A model generated the notes under the pieces. That model did not search any database, had not been told where the DNA came from, and saw only the letters and a program-made list of their open reading frames with translations. From Nephrocerus scutellatus (taxonomy: Eukaryota > Arthropoda > Insecta > Diptera > Pipunculidae), in contig OX352762.1 of assembly GCA_947095585.1 (NCBI GenBank), forward strand, positions 44,256,018 through 44,320,017: a stretch of DNA of 64,000 nucleotides. The letters run 5' to 3'. The translations under genes and the position numbers were made by a program. This document shows, one piece after another, positions 54,340-64,000 of the stretch. Numbering within the stretch: position 1 is the first letter of the stretch; each line of letters begins with the position of its first letter.

Positions 54340-56525
54340 GTAAGTTGCTGATAAGCACTATTATCGTTCAACCTAATGATGTTCGACCGTATGCCTCCGT
54401 AAGACTGCTACGAAAAGATGTGTTGGTACTGTTGGACAGCGGTGCATCTTTTAGTTACATTGCATCAAAACAGCAAATGGTATTTCACAGAACGTTTGTG
54501 GTTGCTTTGTTTCTGACATTAAATTTCGTGGTAAGTCGAATAGACTCCAGTTATACGTTGTTCCCTTCCTGTCTCAAAATCTTATTCGCCAGCCATCGAG
54601 AAACTTATTTTTGAAGAATTAGACCGAATGCTCGAACTAGGTATTATAGAGGAATCGCAAAGTTACTGGAGTTAACCGGTGGTCTTGGTTCGTAAGCCGG
54701 GAAAAGTTAGATTGTGTAACTGTTACCCATGCTTATCCCCTTCCGCACATACAGGGAATACTGAGTAGCATACAGCGTGCCGAATTTATTTCTAGTCTCG
54801 ACTTAAAGGACGCTTTATGGCAAACTCCCATGGAGGAGAATTCTCGAGTTTTCGGTGCCTAAACGTCCATTGTATCAATTTAAAGTTATGCCGTTTGGCT
54901 TGTGTAACGTGCCTCAAACTATGTGCTGCTTGATGGACAAAGTTATTCCTGCGGAGTTATACGAAAAGGTTTTCGTTTACCTTGATGACTTATTAGTCAT
55001 CACCGAAGAATTCGATAGTCACGAATAGCTCTTCAAAGGGCAGGGTTGACTTTGAATATCGCCAAAAGCTAATTTTGCCTTCGAGTATCTTCGGGCAAGT
55101 ATCTCGGACATAAGGAGGATTAAGAACAGATCCAGATAAAGTAAAAGCGATCGTGGAATATCCAGTTCCCACTAACGTTAAATTCGCCGTTTTTTTTTAT
55201 ATGTCGGGTTGGTATAGGAAATTCGTTTCAAATTTTGCTTCCATTTGTACACCGCTGAATGATCTTCTAAAGAAGTTGAAAGGTTTACAGTAGACCAGTG
55301 ACGTGCAGTTCGCTTTCGAAGAGTTGAAGGTCAAACTCACTTCTTCCCCGGTGTTAATAAGGGCCAACGCAATTATAGCGTTACCGAACAAGAGTGCCTT
55401 GCGGCCGTGCGTAGCATCAAGCACTTTCGACCATTTGTCGAAGGATTTGAATCTACAGTAATAACGGACCATGCCTCGTTGCAATAGCTTATGCGACAAA
55501 CTGATCTCAGTGGTTGGCTAGGCCGATTAGCTTTAAAACTTCAAGGCTTTCAATTTTAAATTAGTCTGAAAACAAAGTACCAGACGCACTTTCAAGAGTT
55601 TACGAAAACGATGTAGCAGCCTTAGAGTTTTTGCTGCCGGAAATCGACCTTTCCTCACCGGAATTCTCATCGGTAGCTTATGAAAAACTAAAACAACAAG
55701 TTTAAGAAAATCGCGATCGACTTCCAGATTTCCAAGATCGAAGTCTGGACATATTGGATTACTGATCTTTTTAGAACATTTCACTAATTTTCATTTTTTG
55801 TTATCACTAAAAAAGTTTATTGCGAAACTGATCAGTGAATATATGAAAAATTACATATTTTCTACGTTCGGAGTACCTGAGACTATTGTCAACGACAACA
55901 GTGTACAATTTTAAAAGTACAATCTTTACCCAACTTTTAACAATGTATTGCATTGAGAATATCTATACCTTATTCACCGCAAGCGAATGCGTCGGAGCGT
56001 GTTAATAGATCCCTTATCGCGGCTATTCGGACTTTTATAAGTAAAGGCCAGTCTGATTGGAATGTTAATCTCTGCCATATAAGCTGCTCACTTCGAAGCT
56101 CGGTGCATACCGCTATAGAACTTTCACCATACTTCTTGACTTTCGGCCAGAATATGTTTGTGCACGGTGAGAGTTACAAACTCCTGCGTAATTTGGATAT
56201 GCTAGAGCCTCCCAATACCTTTGAGTTTCGTGAGGACGGGTTGGTACAGGTTCGCGCTAAGGCCAAGCAGAATATGAAGAACGCGTATGACGTAAATGAA
56301 CGCATTTACAACAGTCGAACAAGACACACAGATTTTTGCGTGGGTCAGGAAATATATCGTCGTAATTTTGCACAGAGCAATTGGCAAAAAGGGTTGAACG
56401 CCAAGCTAACACCTACTTTTGTGAAAGCTCATATAAAGAAAAAACTAGGAAATTGTTATTATGATCTGGAAGATTTGCAAGGCAAAGCGATAGGCACTTT
56501 TCATGCTAAAGATATGAAACAGTGA
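54340..56525 (+). mobile_element. Ty3/gypsy remnant (protease, RT, RNase H, integrase)
   Basis: In order: protease with VLLDSGAS near 54427-54450; RT entry (IFEELDRMLELGIIEESQ near 54603-54660); catalytic YLDD at 54978-54989; connection RTDPDKVKAIVEYPVPTNV near 55127-55183; RNase H ECLAAVRSIKHFRPFVEGF near 55392-55450; then a deletion and integrase from about 55855 (FGVPETIVNDNSVQF) to 56525. Many stops and frameshifts in RT. The LTRs are not clear; the repeat at 56660-57205 may be the 3' LTR. Confidence 0.88.
55953..56525 (+). pseudogene. Ty3/gypsy integrase C-terminal part
   Basis: About 190 open codons with IPYSPQANASERVNRSLIAA (third catalytic Glu in ASERVNR), SCSLRSSVHTAIELSPYFL, LTFGQNMFVHG and the C-terminal tail NCYYDLEDLQGKAIGTFHAK. 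It is related to, but clearly different from, the minus-strand integrase at 36680-37225. The TDN block with the second aspartate lies upstream (IVNDNSVQF, T changed to N) beyond a stop near 55912. Confidence 0.9.
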
Positions 56526-56659
56526 GTTTGCTCTGGTGGTATTGTTCGCCTTTTTCAGCCTTTTCATTGTACTCAACGCCTTAAAGTAGTGGCAAAATTT
56601 TTATGTGGCACCCTATCTCATAAACAGGGAAAAAACCGCCTCGTAAAATTGCTTAAAAA

Positions 56660-57205
56660 ACATGCGATGTGCACTTTCTTTGGTTGCAAAGCGTTTGTTA
56701 TTAAAATTTTCAGTGCTGGAATTTTGCCGCAACAACATGCGTTGGGCAAATAATATAGTTGCAAACCGTTTGTTATCAAAAGCAAAAACATACGATTCAT
56801 TATTTTAAATGCATAAGCGTATGGTCAATATGCGATCTGACTGCGCTCGATTCATCTCACACTTCGCCAGGCTTAGGCCCAACCGAAGAGGTTGTTTCAG
56901 CTTACATGCAGGATGCGGTGATACACGTATACACCCGCAGGCTCGAGTAATCCAGCAACCGGTTGTCAAAGAACGAAAGAAGCAAATTACACATGTGGCA
57001 GTCGGTCACCAAACACCAAGCGAGACAGTCGTTAAATAAAACTCCCCGGAAAAAAAGAACAAATTTTCTTACAGCGCTTTCGATTTGCTTGTTCGACTTT
57101 GTGACAACCGCGAGAATTAAAGGCCACTATTGGGCCGGAATAGCTAAAAGATTAAAAATGAGAAAAAATATAACAAGTCAAATTAAGTTTTAGTTAGTAA
57201 AGTTC
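56660..57205 (+). repeat. Interspersed repeat downstream of gypsy integrase (candidate 3' LTR)
   Basis: It has the same order of blocks as 34333-34765, but with an extra ~110 bp (CACCCGCAGGCTCGAGTAATCC ... GTTAAATAAAACTCCCC). AAATAAAACTCC at about 57034 could serve as a poly(A) signal. Two copies, one immediately 3' of an integrase gene, support an LTR interpretation. Confidence 0.55.
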
Positions 57206-57747
57206 GAAATAAGAAAAGGGGAAACTGGGGTATCTATAGGGATTTGCTAGGGAAACTACTACCGGTGGCTCCAAAGCCATCACTCACTATAGAGGAGATA
57301 GATACCATGGTAGACACTGTAACAGATGCCATGAATCGCTCCTTCGATGCTGCCTGCCCTGTGATAAAACCAAGGTGCAAGCAAAAGCCAATTTGGTGGT
57401 CCGCGGAGTTAGGGACCTATCAGAAGGCAAGCAGGAAAGCATTCAATAAGGCAAAAAGAACGGGACTGGCTCTGGACTGGGAATCCTACAAGGAACATCT
57501 CAGAAATTATAAGAGGGAATTGAGAAAGGTACAGACGAAGTCTTGGAGGCTCTTCTGTGATAAGATGGAAGGGGCCTCGGAGACCTCTCGTCTACGAAAG
57601 ATTCTCTTTATGACAAAAACCACTCCAAGTTATTTAATAAAACCGGATGGTTCATGGACGATCTCGATTGAGGAATCGTTGGAACTGCTCATGGAGACTC
57701 ACTTTCCTGACTCAACTCGGGTGTGTGAATCAGAAATGAGCAGGTAA

Positions 57748-58521
57748 CATCTGGAATCTCAATCGGTTAAAACAAAAGAGATCGCGAGCAAAACGCGAAT
57801 CCAGTGGGCGATAAGCGGTTTCAAACCCTTCAAATCGGCTGGCCCAGATGGGATAATCCCTGCGGAAATTCAGAATAACTCGGAGTGGATACTCCCATGG
57901 TTAGAGGCAATTTTCACAGGTTGTATAAAGCTGACGTACATTCCTAGGGCTTGGAAGGAAGTCAAGGTAGTTTTTGTACCGAAGGCGGGTAAAAGCTCAC
58001 ATGGCTACCCAAAAGACCTGAGACCTATAACTCTATCATCCTTTCTTTTGAAAACCCTGGAAAGACTGATAGATGTTCATATATGGGCTTAGGTAAAACC
58101 TAGCAGTTGGGCAAAGTCCCAACATGCTTACTGCAAGGGGAAGTCTGTAGACACAGCCTTACACACCTTAGTAAGCATAATTGAGAAATCAATATACTCC
58201 CAGGAGTATACACTAGTAGCATTCTTGGATATCGGGGGTGCGTCCATCAACAGTAAAACAGAGGCAATCTGTAAAGGACTGTCAGACCTAGATGTGGACT
58301 ACCCTACAAGCAAAGAAACCAATCATATGCTTCTAGGCAGGATTATTAGTACGGAGCTGGGTGGTTCCATCTTAAAAAGGCAGGCAGTTAGAGGAACACC
58401 GCAAGGAGGTGTAGTACCCCCTCTACTCTGGAATATAGTAATCAACGAATTACTGTTGAAACTGGAAGGAAAGGGGATAAAAGTGGTAGCGTATGCTGAT
58501 TATGTAGCGTTAGCTGTCTAA
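57748..58521 (+). pseudogene. LINE reverse transcriptase (LOA/R1-like)
   Basis: Blocks in order: FKPFKSAGPDGIIPAEIQ (finger), PRAWKEVKVVFVPKAGK, KDLRPITLSSFLLKTLERL, QHAYCKGKSVDTALHTLVS, EYTLVAFLDIGGA (palm A, expected E-G-A-F-D), RGTPQGGVVPPLLWNIVINE (palm B) and VAYADYVALAV, where the catalytic second aspartate of YADD is Tyr. A stop at about 58090 and another at 58519 also interrupt it. Confidence 0.92.
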
Positions 58522-58802
58522 GGAAAATACCTTAGAACGATTAAGGAGGTTATGCACAATGCCCTCCAAATCGTTAAAGAATGGGCAAATAAAAGCGGTT
58601 TGGGCGTCAGCCCGAATAAGACAGAGCTTGTCCTTTTCACCAGGAAATATAAAATTCCAACAGTTGATCCTCCAACACTAAATGGTACCCCTTTAGTCTT
58701 TTCTGATAAAGCAAGATTTCTGGGCACAACCTTGGACAAGAAACTGAGCTGGAAACCTAATATAATAGAAAGAGTTAATAAAGGTAATATTGCTTTATAC
58801 TC

Positions 58803-59594
58803 GTGCAAGAATGGGGTTTGAAACCAAAGCTGGTACACTGGCTTTACACGTCGGTAGTGAGACCAACACTACTGTATGGGGTAAGCGTATGGTGGCCAAC
58901 TATGGAAAAAACTACGTATATAAGTATATTAGGGAAGGTACAAAGAGCGGCCTGCATGCTTATAAGTGGGACGCTGAGTTCTACACCAACTCGCGCTCTA
59001 GAGGTTTTTCTCCACATGATCCCACTAGATATATTTGGTAAACAGAAAGCGGCAATTACGGCTACGCGACTGTTAGCTGTCAATCAGTGGAAAAGTCTTC
59101 AAAAAGGACACTCCACCATAACTAAATCGCTAAAGCAGGAGTTGACGAAACTGGATTACATAATAACACCAATTTTATGCTTTCAAAAAGGTTTTCGGAC
59201 AACAATACCCTTCAGAGAAGACTGGACGAGTGGATCCGTAACCGACAACGAAACAATACAGTTTTTCACGGATGGCTCTAAGCTAGACGGTAAAGTAGGA
59301 GCAGGAGTCTTCTGTGACAAGCTGAAAGTAAGCATCTCTGTCCGTCTACCTGATCGCTGCAGCGTATACCAGGCTGAGGTGATAGCGATTGAAGAGGTAA
59401 TGAGCTGGCTGAAGCATAATGTATTATCTTCAAAGAAGATTAACATTTATGTGGATAGTCAGGCGGCTATAAAATCGTTGGAGGCGGTCTCACTGAAATC
59501 CAAGGTGGCGTTGAGCTGTCACTCCTCTCTTAACGAGATGAGTGAGCAGTTCAATATAAGGATCATATGGGTCCTGGATGTCGAGGGGAACTGA
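58803..59594 (+). pseudogene. LINE connection and RNase H domain
   Basis: 263 open codons. The first half (LVHWLYTSVVRPTLLYGVSV, LGKVQRAACMLISGTLSSTP) is the typical post-RT connection. RNase H starts at IQFFTDGSKLDGKVGAGVF (catalytic Asp), then VYQAEVIAIEEVMSWL (catalytic Glu), INIYVDSQAAIKSLEAV (catalytic Asp) and ends at WVLDVEGN followed by a stop; the expected HxGxxGNExAD reads LDVEGN-stop-RADELAR. Removal of element RNA during integration would be its role. Confidence 0.9.
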
Positions 59595-59599
59595 AGGGC

Positions 59600-60044
59600 G
59601 GACGAGTTAGCTAGACGTGGTACTACTCTCCAGCTGCTACCGGAAAGGGTGGAGGTGGGGAGTCCTATCGCGACACTGAAATTTGAGCTTCGGAAAGAGG
59701 ACGAAACAATAACAAATGTAAGGTGGGAAAACACCGACACTTGCAATATTTCAAGACAGGTCTGGCCGAAGGTTGATTTGAAGCGCTCAACTACGCTTAT
59801 TTCCCTACAAAGACGTGAACTAAGAACGGTTGTAGGGATAATGACAGGACACTGCCTTCTAGGGAAACACGCGAGTAGGAAGGGTGTCGAATATAATGAC
59901 TTCTGCAGAGGTTGCATGGACGAGGAGGAGGAAGAGACCATAGAGCATCTTCTTTGCTCATGTACGGCACTAATGCACAGAAGGCACAAATACTTGGGTA
60001 AGCGGATAATGAATAACCTATCAGATCTCGAAAACGGTTTATAA
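59600..60044 (+). pseudogene. LINE ORF2 C-terminal tail with cysteine/histidine block
   Basis: The frame reads through LRTVVGIMTGHCLLGKHASR, DFCRGCMDEEEEETIEHLLC, SCTALMHRRHKYLGKRIM and ends with a TAA at 60042-60044. The C-x2-C...H-x4-C arrangement (CRGC, EHLLC) is the nucleic-acid-binding zinc motif common at the end of R1/LOA/I-type ORF2 proteins. Confidence 0.88.
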
Positions 60045-61065
60045 GTGCAAGCCCAAAGAAAAAAAAACTAAAAAAATGGGTCTTTACTTCACGATAATGA
60101 TACATCGAAACGCCCTTAATTGACTTGACTTTTTTTCTCCGTGACTTTTTTTAATATACTCTAGTTATTTAATGTTACTAAAACCTATACGAAGACTTGA
60201 ATCTCACCACCGATGTTATTGATATTTTTGTCAATCTACGCAAAGATACACATACATATAAAGATTTCTTGATTTTTATCGATGTTTATTGATCATTTTA
60301 TTTGTATAATTGAATAATACTTGAAGACCCATGAATATATGCATTTTTTTTCTAAGCTTTAGTTTAATACTTCTGTAAGTTACTTAAGTTATACTCGAAG
60401 ATTAGATTTTCCTCAATAATTGTATTGATAATTCTGAAATTAAATAATATTCAAAGATATCAACATTTGTTTATTTCATTTTTTGGGTACTTTAGTGAAA
60501 TAAATGTACAAATATGCTCTTAAATTTGAATTACCCCAGTAATATTTCATTAATGCCTTATCTAACTAATAATATGGGTTTGGGGCCTATAAATAGAAAG
60601 AAAAAACTAATCGATTTAGGAAAGCCAAATTAAACATTTTTTCGAATGTAATTTGGCCGACTAAGAACCATTTGATACCTTTTTTTGTGTTTTTATTGTT
60701 TGATTTAGAAACATAAATAGCTAATCTTAATGCCTAAGACACAAACACGCTTCAGCTTCGTCTTCGCCTGACGTTTACGAGGTCAGCTATACGATTTCAA
60801 TGCTTCCTAACACAATGTCGCTTCGGCTTCAACGTTTCGTTTGGCAATCGTAAAGAAAAAACGTAATGTTACGTTACGAAGCTACAAACGGAAGCTCTAG
60901 TTCAAAAGTGCTGAACATTTGCCTGGCAGTTCAAAGCAGAGAATTGTGGCAGTTTTTTCTGAATCATAAATAATTTCCCAAATTTTAAATTTTTGGTGCC
61001 GATGACGGGTCGAACATTCCCCGCTTTTATTATTTTCCTTCTCTAAGACGTGCACGAAATTAATT

Positions 61066-61611
61066 TTTAAATTCTCTATATTAACTTTACTTGCCCGTGG
61101 CACGTCCGGTTATCGGTCGGTCGGTCGGCAGTCGTTTTTTGTAAACATTTTGGAGACCCCGGGCCCCGGGGTCGTGAGACCCATACCAATCTCTTAAAAA
61201 AATTAACCCGATTTTCTTCAAATTTTATATACATGTGTATCTCCGATGAAAAACAGTTTTTGTAAAAATTTTGGAAACCCCGCGCCCCGGATCGTGCCAT
61301 TACAAATGAGACCCATATAAATTTTTTAAAAACTACCCCGATTTTCTTCAAATTTTCAACACATGTGGATCTCCGATGTCAACACTTCCTATTTAAATTT
61401 GGAAGTGATCGGTCCCCAAGGTCGTGGGCTCACATACAAATTTTTTACACATGTGTATCTCCGGTGACAACCGTTTTTCTAAATTTTTTTAAGTAAAGGG
61501 GCTCTTATATTTTTTTCCAAATTAACCCGGTTTCAAACTTTGCACACATATGTATCTCCTTTTAGAGAATTTACATGAAAAATTTTAATTTTTATTTGTT
61601 GTTTTGTTTTA
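61066..61611 (-). repeat. Short-element family copy nested in the LTR
   Basis: Right end AAATTCTCTATATTAACTT at 61070, CGTGGCACGTCCGG and (GGTC)n, four units, left end TTTAGAGAATTTACATG near 61561-61577, AATTTTTATTTGTTGTTTTG to 61610. All inside the LTR between GACGTGCACG and TATGGTGAAGATGACG. Confidence 0.88.
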
Positions 61612-61735
61612 TGGTGAAGATGACGGCTTATGGCGGTGCAAGAACCCACCCATTTCGGCGAGTTTAGCTTGAATCTCCGCAAGACGTTTAATACCGGCCG
61701 CGGAAAGCCATCGAGATTCTAGGTCTCGACAAATA

Positions 61736-62246
61736 ACGGGTGTTTTTTTGGGAGGTTTGTTTTTCCGATAGATGTCGTTTTATTTTATGACAGTTGTTTT
61801 GACAGCTCAAAGTGGCATTTCTACTCAGTATTGTTTGGCAAATCATTATGAAAAAAAAAAAAAAAAAAAAAATTTTAATTTTATATGTGTTTTATTCAAA
61901 AAAAAAATCGGCAACCTCTTAAAAAAACACCCGTTAGATATAACGTGTTTTTTTAAGAGGTTGCCGATTTTTTTTTTGAATAAAACACATATAAAATTAT
62001 GAAATGACCAAAATTTTTTTTTTTTTGGTAGATAATTTTTTGGCATTTAACATTTAAACACAATTTCTGGCATATGGCTACCACGACTATTTTTCACAAA
62101 TGTAATTTTTTTTTTTTTTTTTTTTTTTTTTCATAATGATTTGCCAAACAATACTTAGTAGAAATGCCACTTTGAGCTGTCAAAACAACTGTCATAAAAT
62201 AAAACGACATCTATCGGAAAAACAAACCTCCCAAAAAAACACCCTA
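61736..62246. mobile_element. TIR element (mariner-like MITE) nested in the LTR
   Basis: Terminal inverted repeats of roughly 115-125 bp begin GGGTGTTTTTTTGGGAGG and run through AACTGTCATAAAATAAAACG, AAAGTGGCATTTCTAC and TTTGGCAAATCATTATGA on both sides. TA precedes and follows the element (61734-61735 and 62247-62248), as expected for Tc1/mariner-type insertion. The ~250 bp interior has poly-A/T tracts and a palindrome, with no transposase frame, so it is non-autonomous. Confidence 0.9.
61868..62000. repeat. Long palindrome inside the TIR element
   Basis: Arms of about 55 bp (ATATGTGTTTTATTCAAAAA, AATCGGCAACCTCTTAAAAA) around a short centre CCGTTAGATATAACG at about 61929-61943. The arms are essentially perfect by eye. 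It may be a second, palindromic insertion within the first. Confidence 0.85.
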
Positions 62247-62309
62247 TACAACCGGATGGCAAGTACCGATAAATCATTACAAAATATGCGGTCATTCCAA
62301 CGAAGCTTT

Positions 62310-62545
62310 CTTGGAACGAAAAGTTCCTTCTATTTTTTTCAAGGTAGTGAAGGGCACCTACTGTGCTTTTACCGTTCCTGTAACCTGTATGCAACTGACC
62401 TCATTTGCCGAGGAATAGACAAGGTAGACTAAGCCTATTGCCTGGTTTGGGGATAAATATTACATTTACCTTTCTCCAGGTAGTAGGTATGTGCACCCGG
62501 TTATAGCTGACTTTAAATAAAGCAATAATACCAGGCAATATATTA
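62310..62545 (-). mobile_element. R1/LOA-like LINE fragment
   Basis: Matches 32160-32400 in the same orientation (AGTGAAGGGCACCTAC, ATTGCCTGGTTTG, GGATAAATATTACATTTA, CAGGTAGTAGGTATGT). It covers part of the RT finger region on the minus strand. Confidence 0.82.
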
Positions 62546-63060
62546 ATATTAATATATTAACCTTTTCAAGCTTTTATATCGAGCTTTTTGTCTCATCTTG
62601 TCTTGATTAAGACGTTCAATTTCACTACTATTTGGTACAGCATTAAATACCAAATCGTGAATCAAATTCTATTTCATTACTATTTCGTACAATATTAAAT
62701 ACCAAATCGTAAATCCAATTCTATTTTACATAACATCGTGAACTAAATATTATTTTTTATGTTATATACCATATTGTGAATTAAAATATCTTTTTATGTA
62801 TAATATAATAACGTATTGTATTAAATTAAATGTAATAATGTAGAGACTTCTATTCTAAGAGCTTCTATTACAACACTTTATGTGTTGATGCAAAACGATC
62901 TCTATAGAAAGCCCAACTATATGCATACTAATCCACTGAACAATCCCAAACGCCTCTGTTTGTGGGATTGAATACAGTGTAGAAAAAATAAACAGTCGGG
63001 AAACAGAAAAATTTTATATGGTTTTTGCTCTTTTGTTGAGAGTCTTTATTTATTGTGTAA
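62546..63060. other. AT-rich stretch with ~55 bp tandem units
   Basis: Two to three units of ATTTCA(C)TACTATTT.GTACA.. followed by ATTAAATACCAAATCGTGAAT occur at 62617-62780, decaying thereafter. GAAAAAATAAACAGTCGGG near 62980 could be a poly(A) signal of an LTR, but no partner is visible. No gene seen. Confidence 0.5.
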
Positions 63061-63065
63061 TCACA

Positions 63066-63348
63066 CTAGCGGCCACAATAGTTAATACAGTCGAAATCAC
63101 GGTAACGCTCGTAGATCTCATCATTATAGAGTCTCCGAAATCGTCCTTCCTGACATACGGGGCCAACAATTCTCCATAAGACTTTTCTCTCAAACGCGGC
63201 TAAAAGGTCGGAATGCTTTTTGCTAAGCACCAAGGTCTGGGATCCATATGTAAGAACTGGTATGACTATTGTCTTATACACCAGCAACTTGGATGTTATG
63301 GTGAAATTCCTGGATTTGAAGAGTTTTGATAGACTAAAGAAGTTTTTT
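63066..63348 (-). mobile_element. RTE-like LINE tail fragment
   Basis: Minus-strand frame with SDLLAAFERKVLWRIVGPV and GRFRRLYNDEIYERYRDFD, plus NITxxSLFKSRNFTI upstream near 63270-63340. Broken at about 63348 by a Jockey-like 3' fragment. Confidence 0.85.
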
Positions 63349-63520
63349 TTTATAATGCGCGCACACGTAAAGGGGCGTTAAGGAAAAGGTGGAGAAAAAA
63401 GGAGATGTGTATGAGCTTGTGTTTTGAATGCCTGTGGATAATAGTGATGTTGAACAGAGCTTGGCAGAGCATTCTACATACGTGTTGTACGGCTGAAGAA
63501 CGAATCCCTTAACTTAACTG
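63349..63520 (-). mobile_element. Jockey-like LINE 3' end fragment inside RTE sequence
   Basis: The reverse complement (TTAAGGGATTCGTTCTTC, ACAGGCATTCAAAACACAAG, ACATCTCC, ending GCATTATAAAAAAAAAC) matches 30445-30612. The A-run at 63352-63360 is the element's 3' tail in minus orientation. RTE sequence continues on both sides. Confidence 0.82.
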
Positions 63521-63745
63521 TACCGGCGATAAGATTACCGTCTTTGTCCTTGCAGTATGTGCAACGCGGTGTATATTGCGTCATACCGTGGACCCTTTGG
63601 TAGAACTTTCGACCCTGGTGCGGCCTCGCTCTCTGTACTGTTCTAGTTCACGGACGAGATTCTCCTCCCAGTCTGCTTTCTTTCGTCGGTGAACTGTTTT
63701 CATATCTTTTAAGCTCTTTATATTAATCCTTGCGTGCCACTGAAG
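63521..63745 (-). mobile_element. RTE-like LINE linker fragment
   Basis: The reverse complement matches 51575-51815: the linker between endonuclease and RT (RRKxAWEENLVRELEQYRE, KFYQRVHGMTQYTPRCTYC, KDKDGNLIA). The RT that should lie between this and 63348 is missing. Confidence 0.85.
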
Positions 63746-63924
63746 CACATCTAAAGGCCTATTTTGGTCGCAAAAAGTGAGTCGTAAAGCGAAAAGTGAG
63801 TTCCCCTCCTGCAGAACCGCAAGTTTGCAATGTTAGTATGATTTTCTGACGCATGCGCATAACTTGATTTGGTTCTTCTTCCAGAAGCAGTGCTGCTGTT
63901 TTTGGAGTATATTACCAAAAAAAC

Positions 63925-64000
63925 GGTCTGCAAAATTTTTACAAAAAGAGTTGTCTATCGGAGATAGCGAGGTCCCACTAGGGGTTCCGCCACTGGCAAG
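63925..64000 (+). repeat. Short-element family fragment at window end
   Basis: CAAAATTTTTACAAAAAGAG and TGTCTATCGGAGATA match the array unit. It runs into GCGAGGTCCCACTAGGGG and the window end. Confidence 0.55.

Larger units (their letters stand above)
57205..60100 (+). mobile_element. LOA/R1-like LINE, 5' truncated, best-preserved copy
   Basis: A continuous series of ORF2 domains: end of endonuclease/linker (57244-57747), RT (57748-58520), thumb (58552-58821), connection and RNase H (58803-59594), and a C-terminal CCHC-like tail (59600-60044), then CCCAAAGAAAAAAAAACTAAAAAAATG at the 3' end. RNase H downstream of RT is characteristic of LOA/R1/I-type elements. Only a handful of stops and one frameshift (near 58800) were noted. 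Confidence 0.9.
60115..62281 (+). repeat. LTR (probably solo) with two nested insertions
   Basis: Matches 39070-40282 in three pieces: 60127-61065, 61612-61735 and 62249-62281 (GATAAATCATTACA end). The gaps are filled by a short-element copy (61066-61611) and a TIR element (61736-62246). No primer-binding site follows (AAAATATGCGGTC instead of TGGCGACC), so this is either a solo LTR or a 3' LTR. Confidence 0.72.

Overview
This window looks like eukaryotic, AT-rich, repeat-saturated DNA, most likely from a fly (Diptera, Brachycera; a tephritid fruit fly is plausible but unproven). Reasons: introns of 52 and 66 bp with GT..AG ends, Ty3/gypsy (including an errantivirus env remnant), BEL/Pao, RTE, Jockey-like and R1/LOA-like retroelements, and a tRNA-derived SINE. 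No operons, CRISPR arrays or bacterial signals are present.

The only host gene I can support is a receptor-type protein tyrosine phosphatase (PTP) on the + strand. Five exons were found: 6566-6690, 25223-25246, 25299-25414, 27292-27456 and 27523-27657. Their splice sites and reading phases fit together exactly. They encode 188 codons of the juxtamembrane segment and the first part of the PTP domain. The second intron boundary is remarkable: 18.5 kb (6691-25222) of satellites, transposons and segmental duplications lie between the first two exons. The exons carrying the WPD loop and HCx5R active site were not found downstream, so the rest of the window is either a further giant intron or sequence beyond it.

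Layout: 1-6100, Jockey-like LINE (-), errantivirus env remnant split by an RTE LINE (-), and a candidate LTR. 6566-6690, PTP exon. 6855-7385, ~100 bp minisatellite. 7401-9608, 276-unit (TACAAATA)n array. 9625-11930, BEL/Pao remnant. 11930-14436, head-to-tail copies of an AT-rich short element with internal ~115 bp tandem units (the 'AACAACCC/TAGAGAATTT' family). 14437-22680, a 4.4 kb / 3.3 kb / 0.5 kb direct segmental duplication rich in a G/T-biased 'GGGTCTTTTGA' repeat. 23150-26590, SINE copies around two PTP exons. 28270-34760, Jockey-like and R1/LOA-like LINE remnants plus a long copy of the short-element family. 36543-37800, Ty3/gypsy (-). 39070-41985, LTR, primer-binding site and gag of another Ty3/gypsy element (+), interrupted by a LINE (-) whose 3' 1284 bp is duplicated in tandem. 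46630-52303, RTE copies and a second tandem duplication. 50270-54004, LINE ORF1 (-) with a clean RTE insertion flanked by an 8 bp target duplication. 54340-56525, Ty3/gypsy (+). 57205-60100, the best-preserved LINE (LOA/R1-like, RT plus RNase H). 60115-62281, an LTR carrying two nested short elements. 62310-64000, more fragments.

Nothing here is an operon-like system. What links the parts is layered insertion: retroelements inside retroelements, short non-autonomous elements inside those, SINEs inside the short elements, all lying in or beside introns of one phosphatase gene. All transposon ORFs seen are broken by stops, frameshifts or deletions. Coordinates of repeat boundaries are by eye and good to roughly 5-30 bp unless a target duplication is stated.
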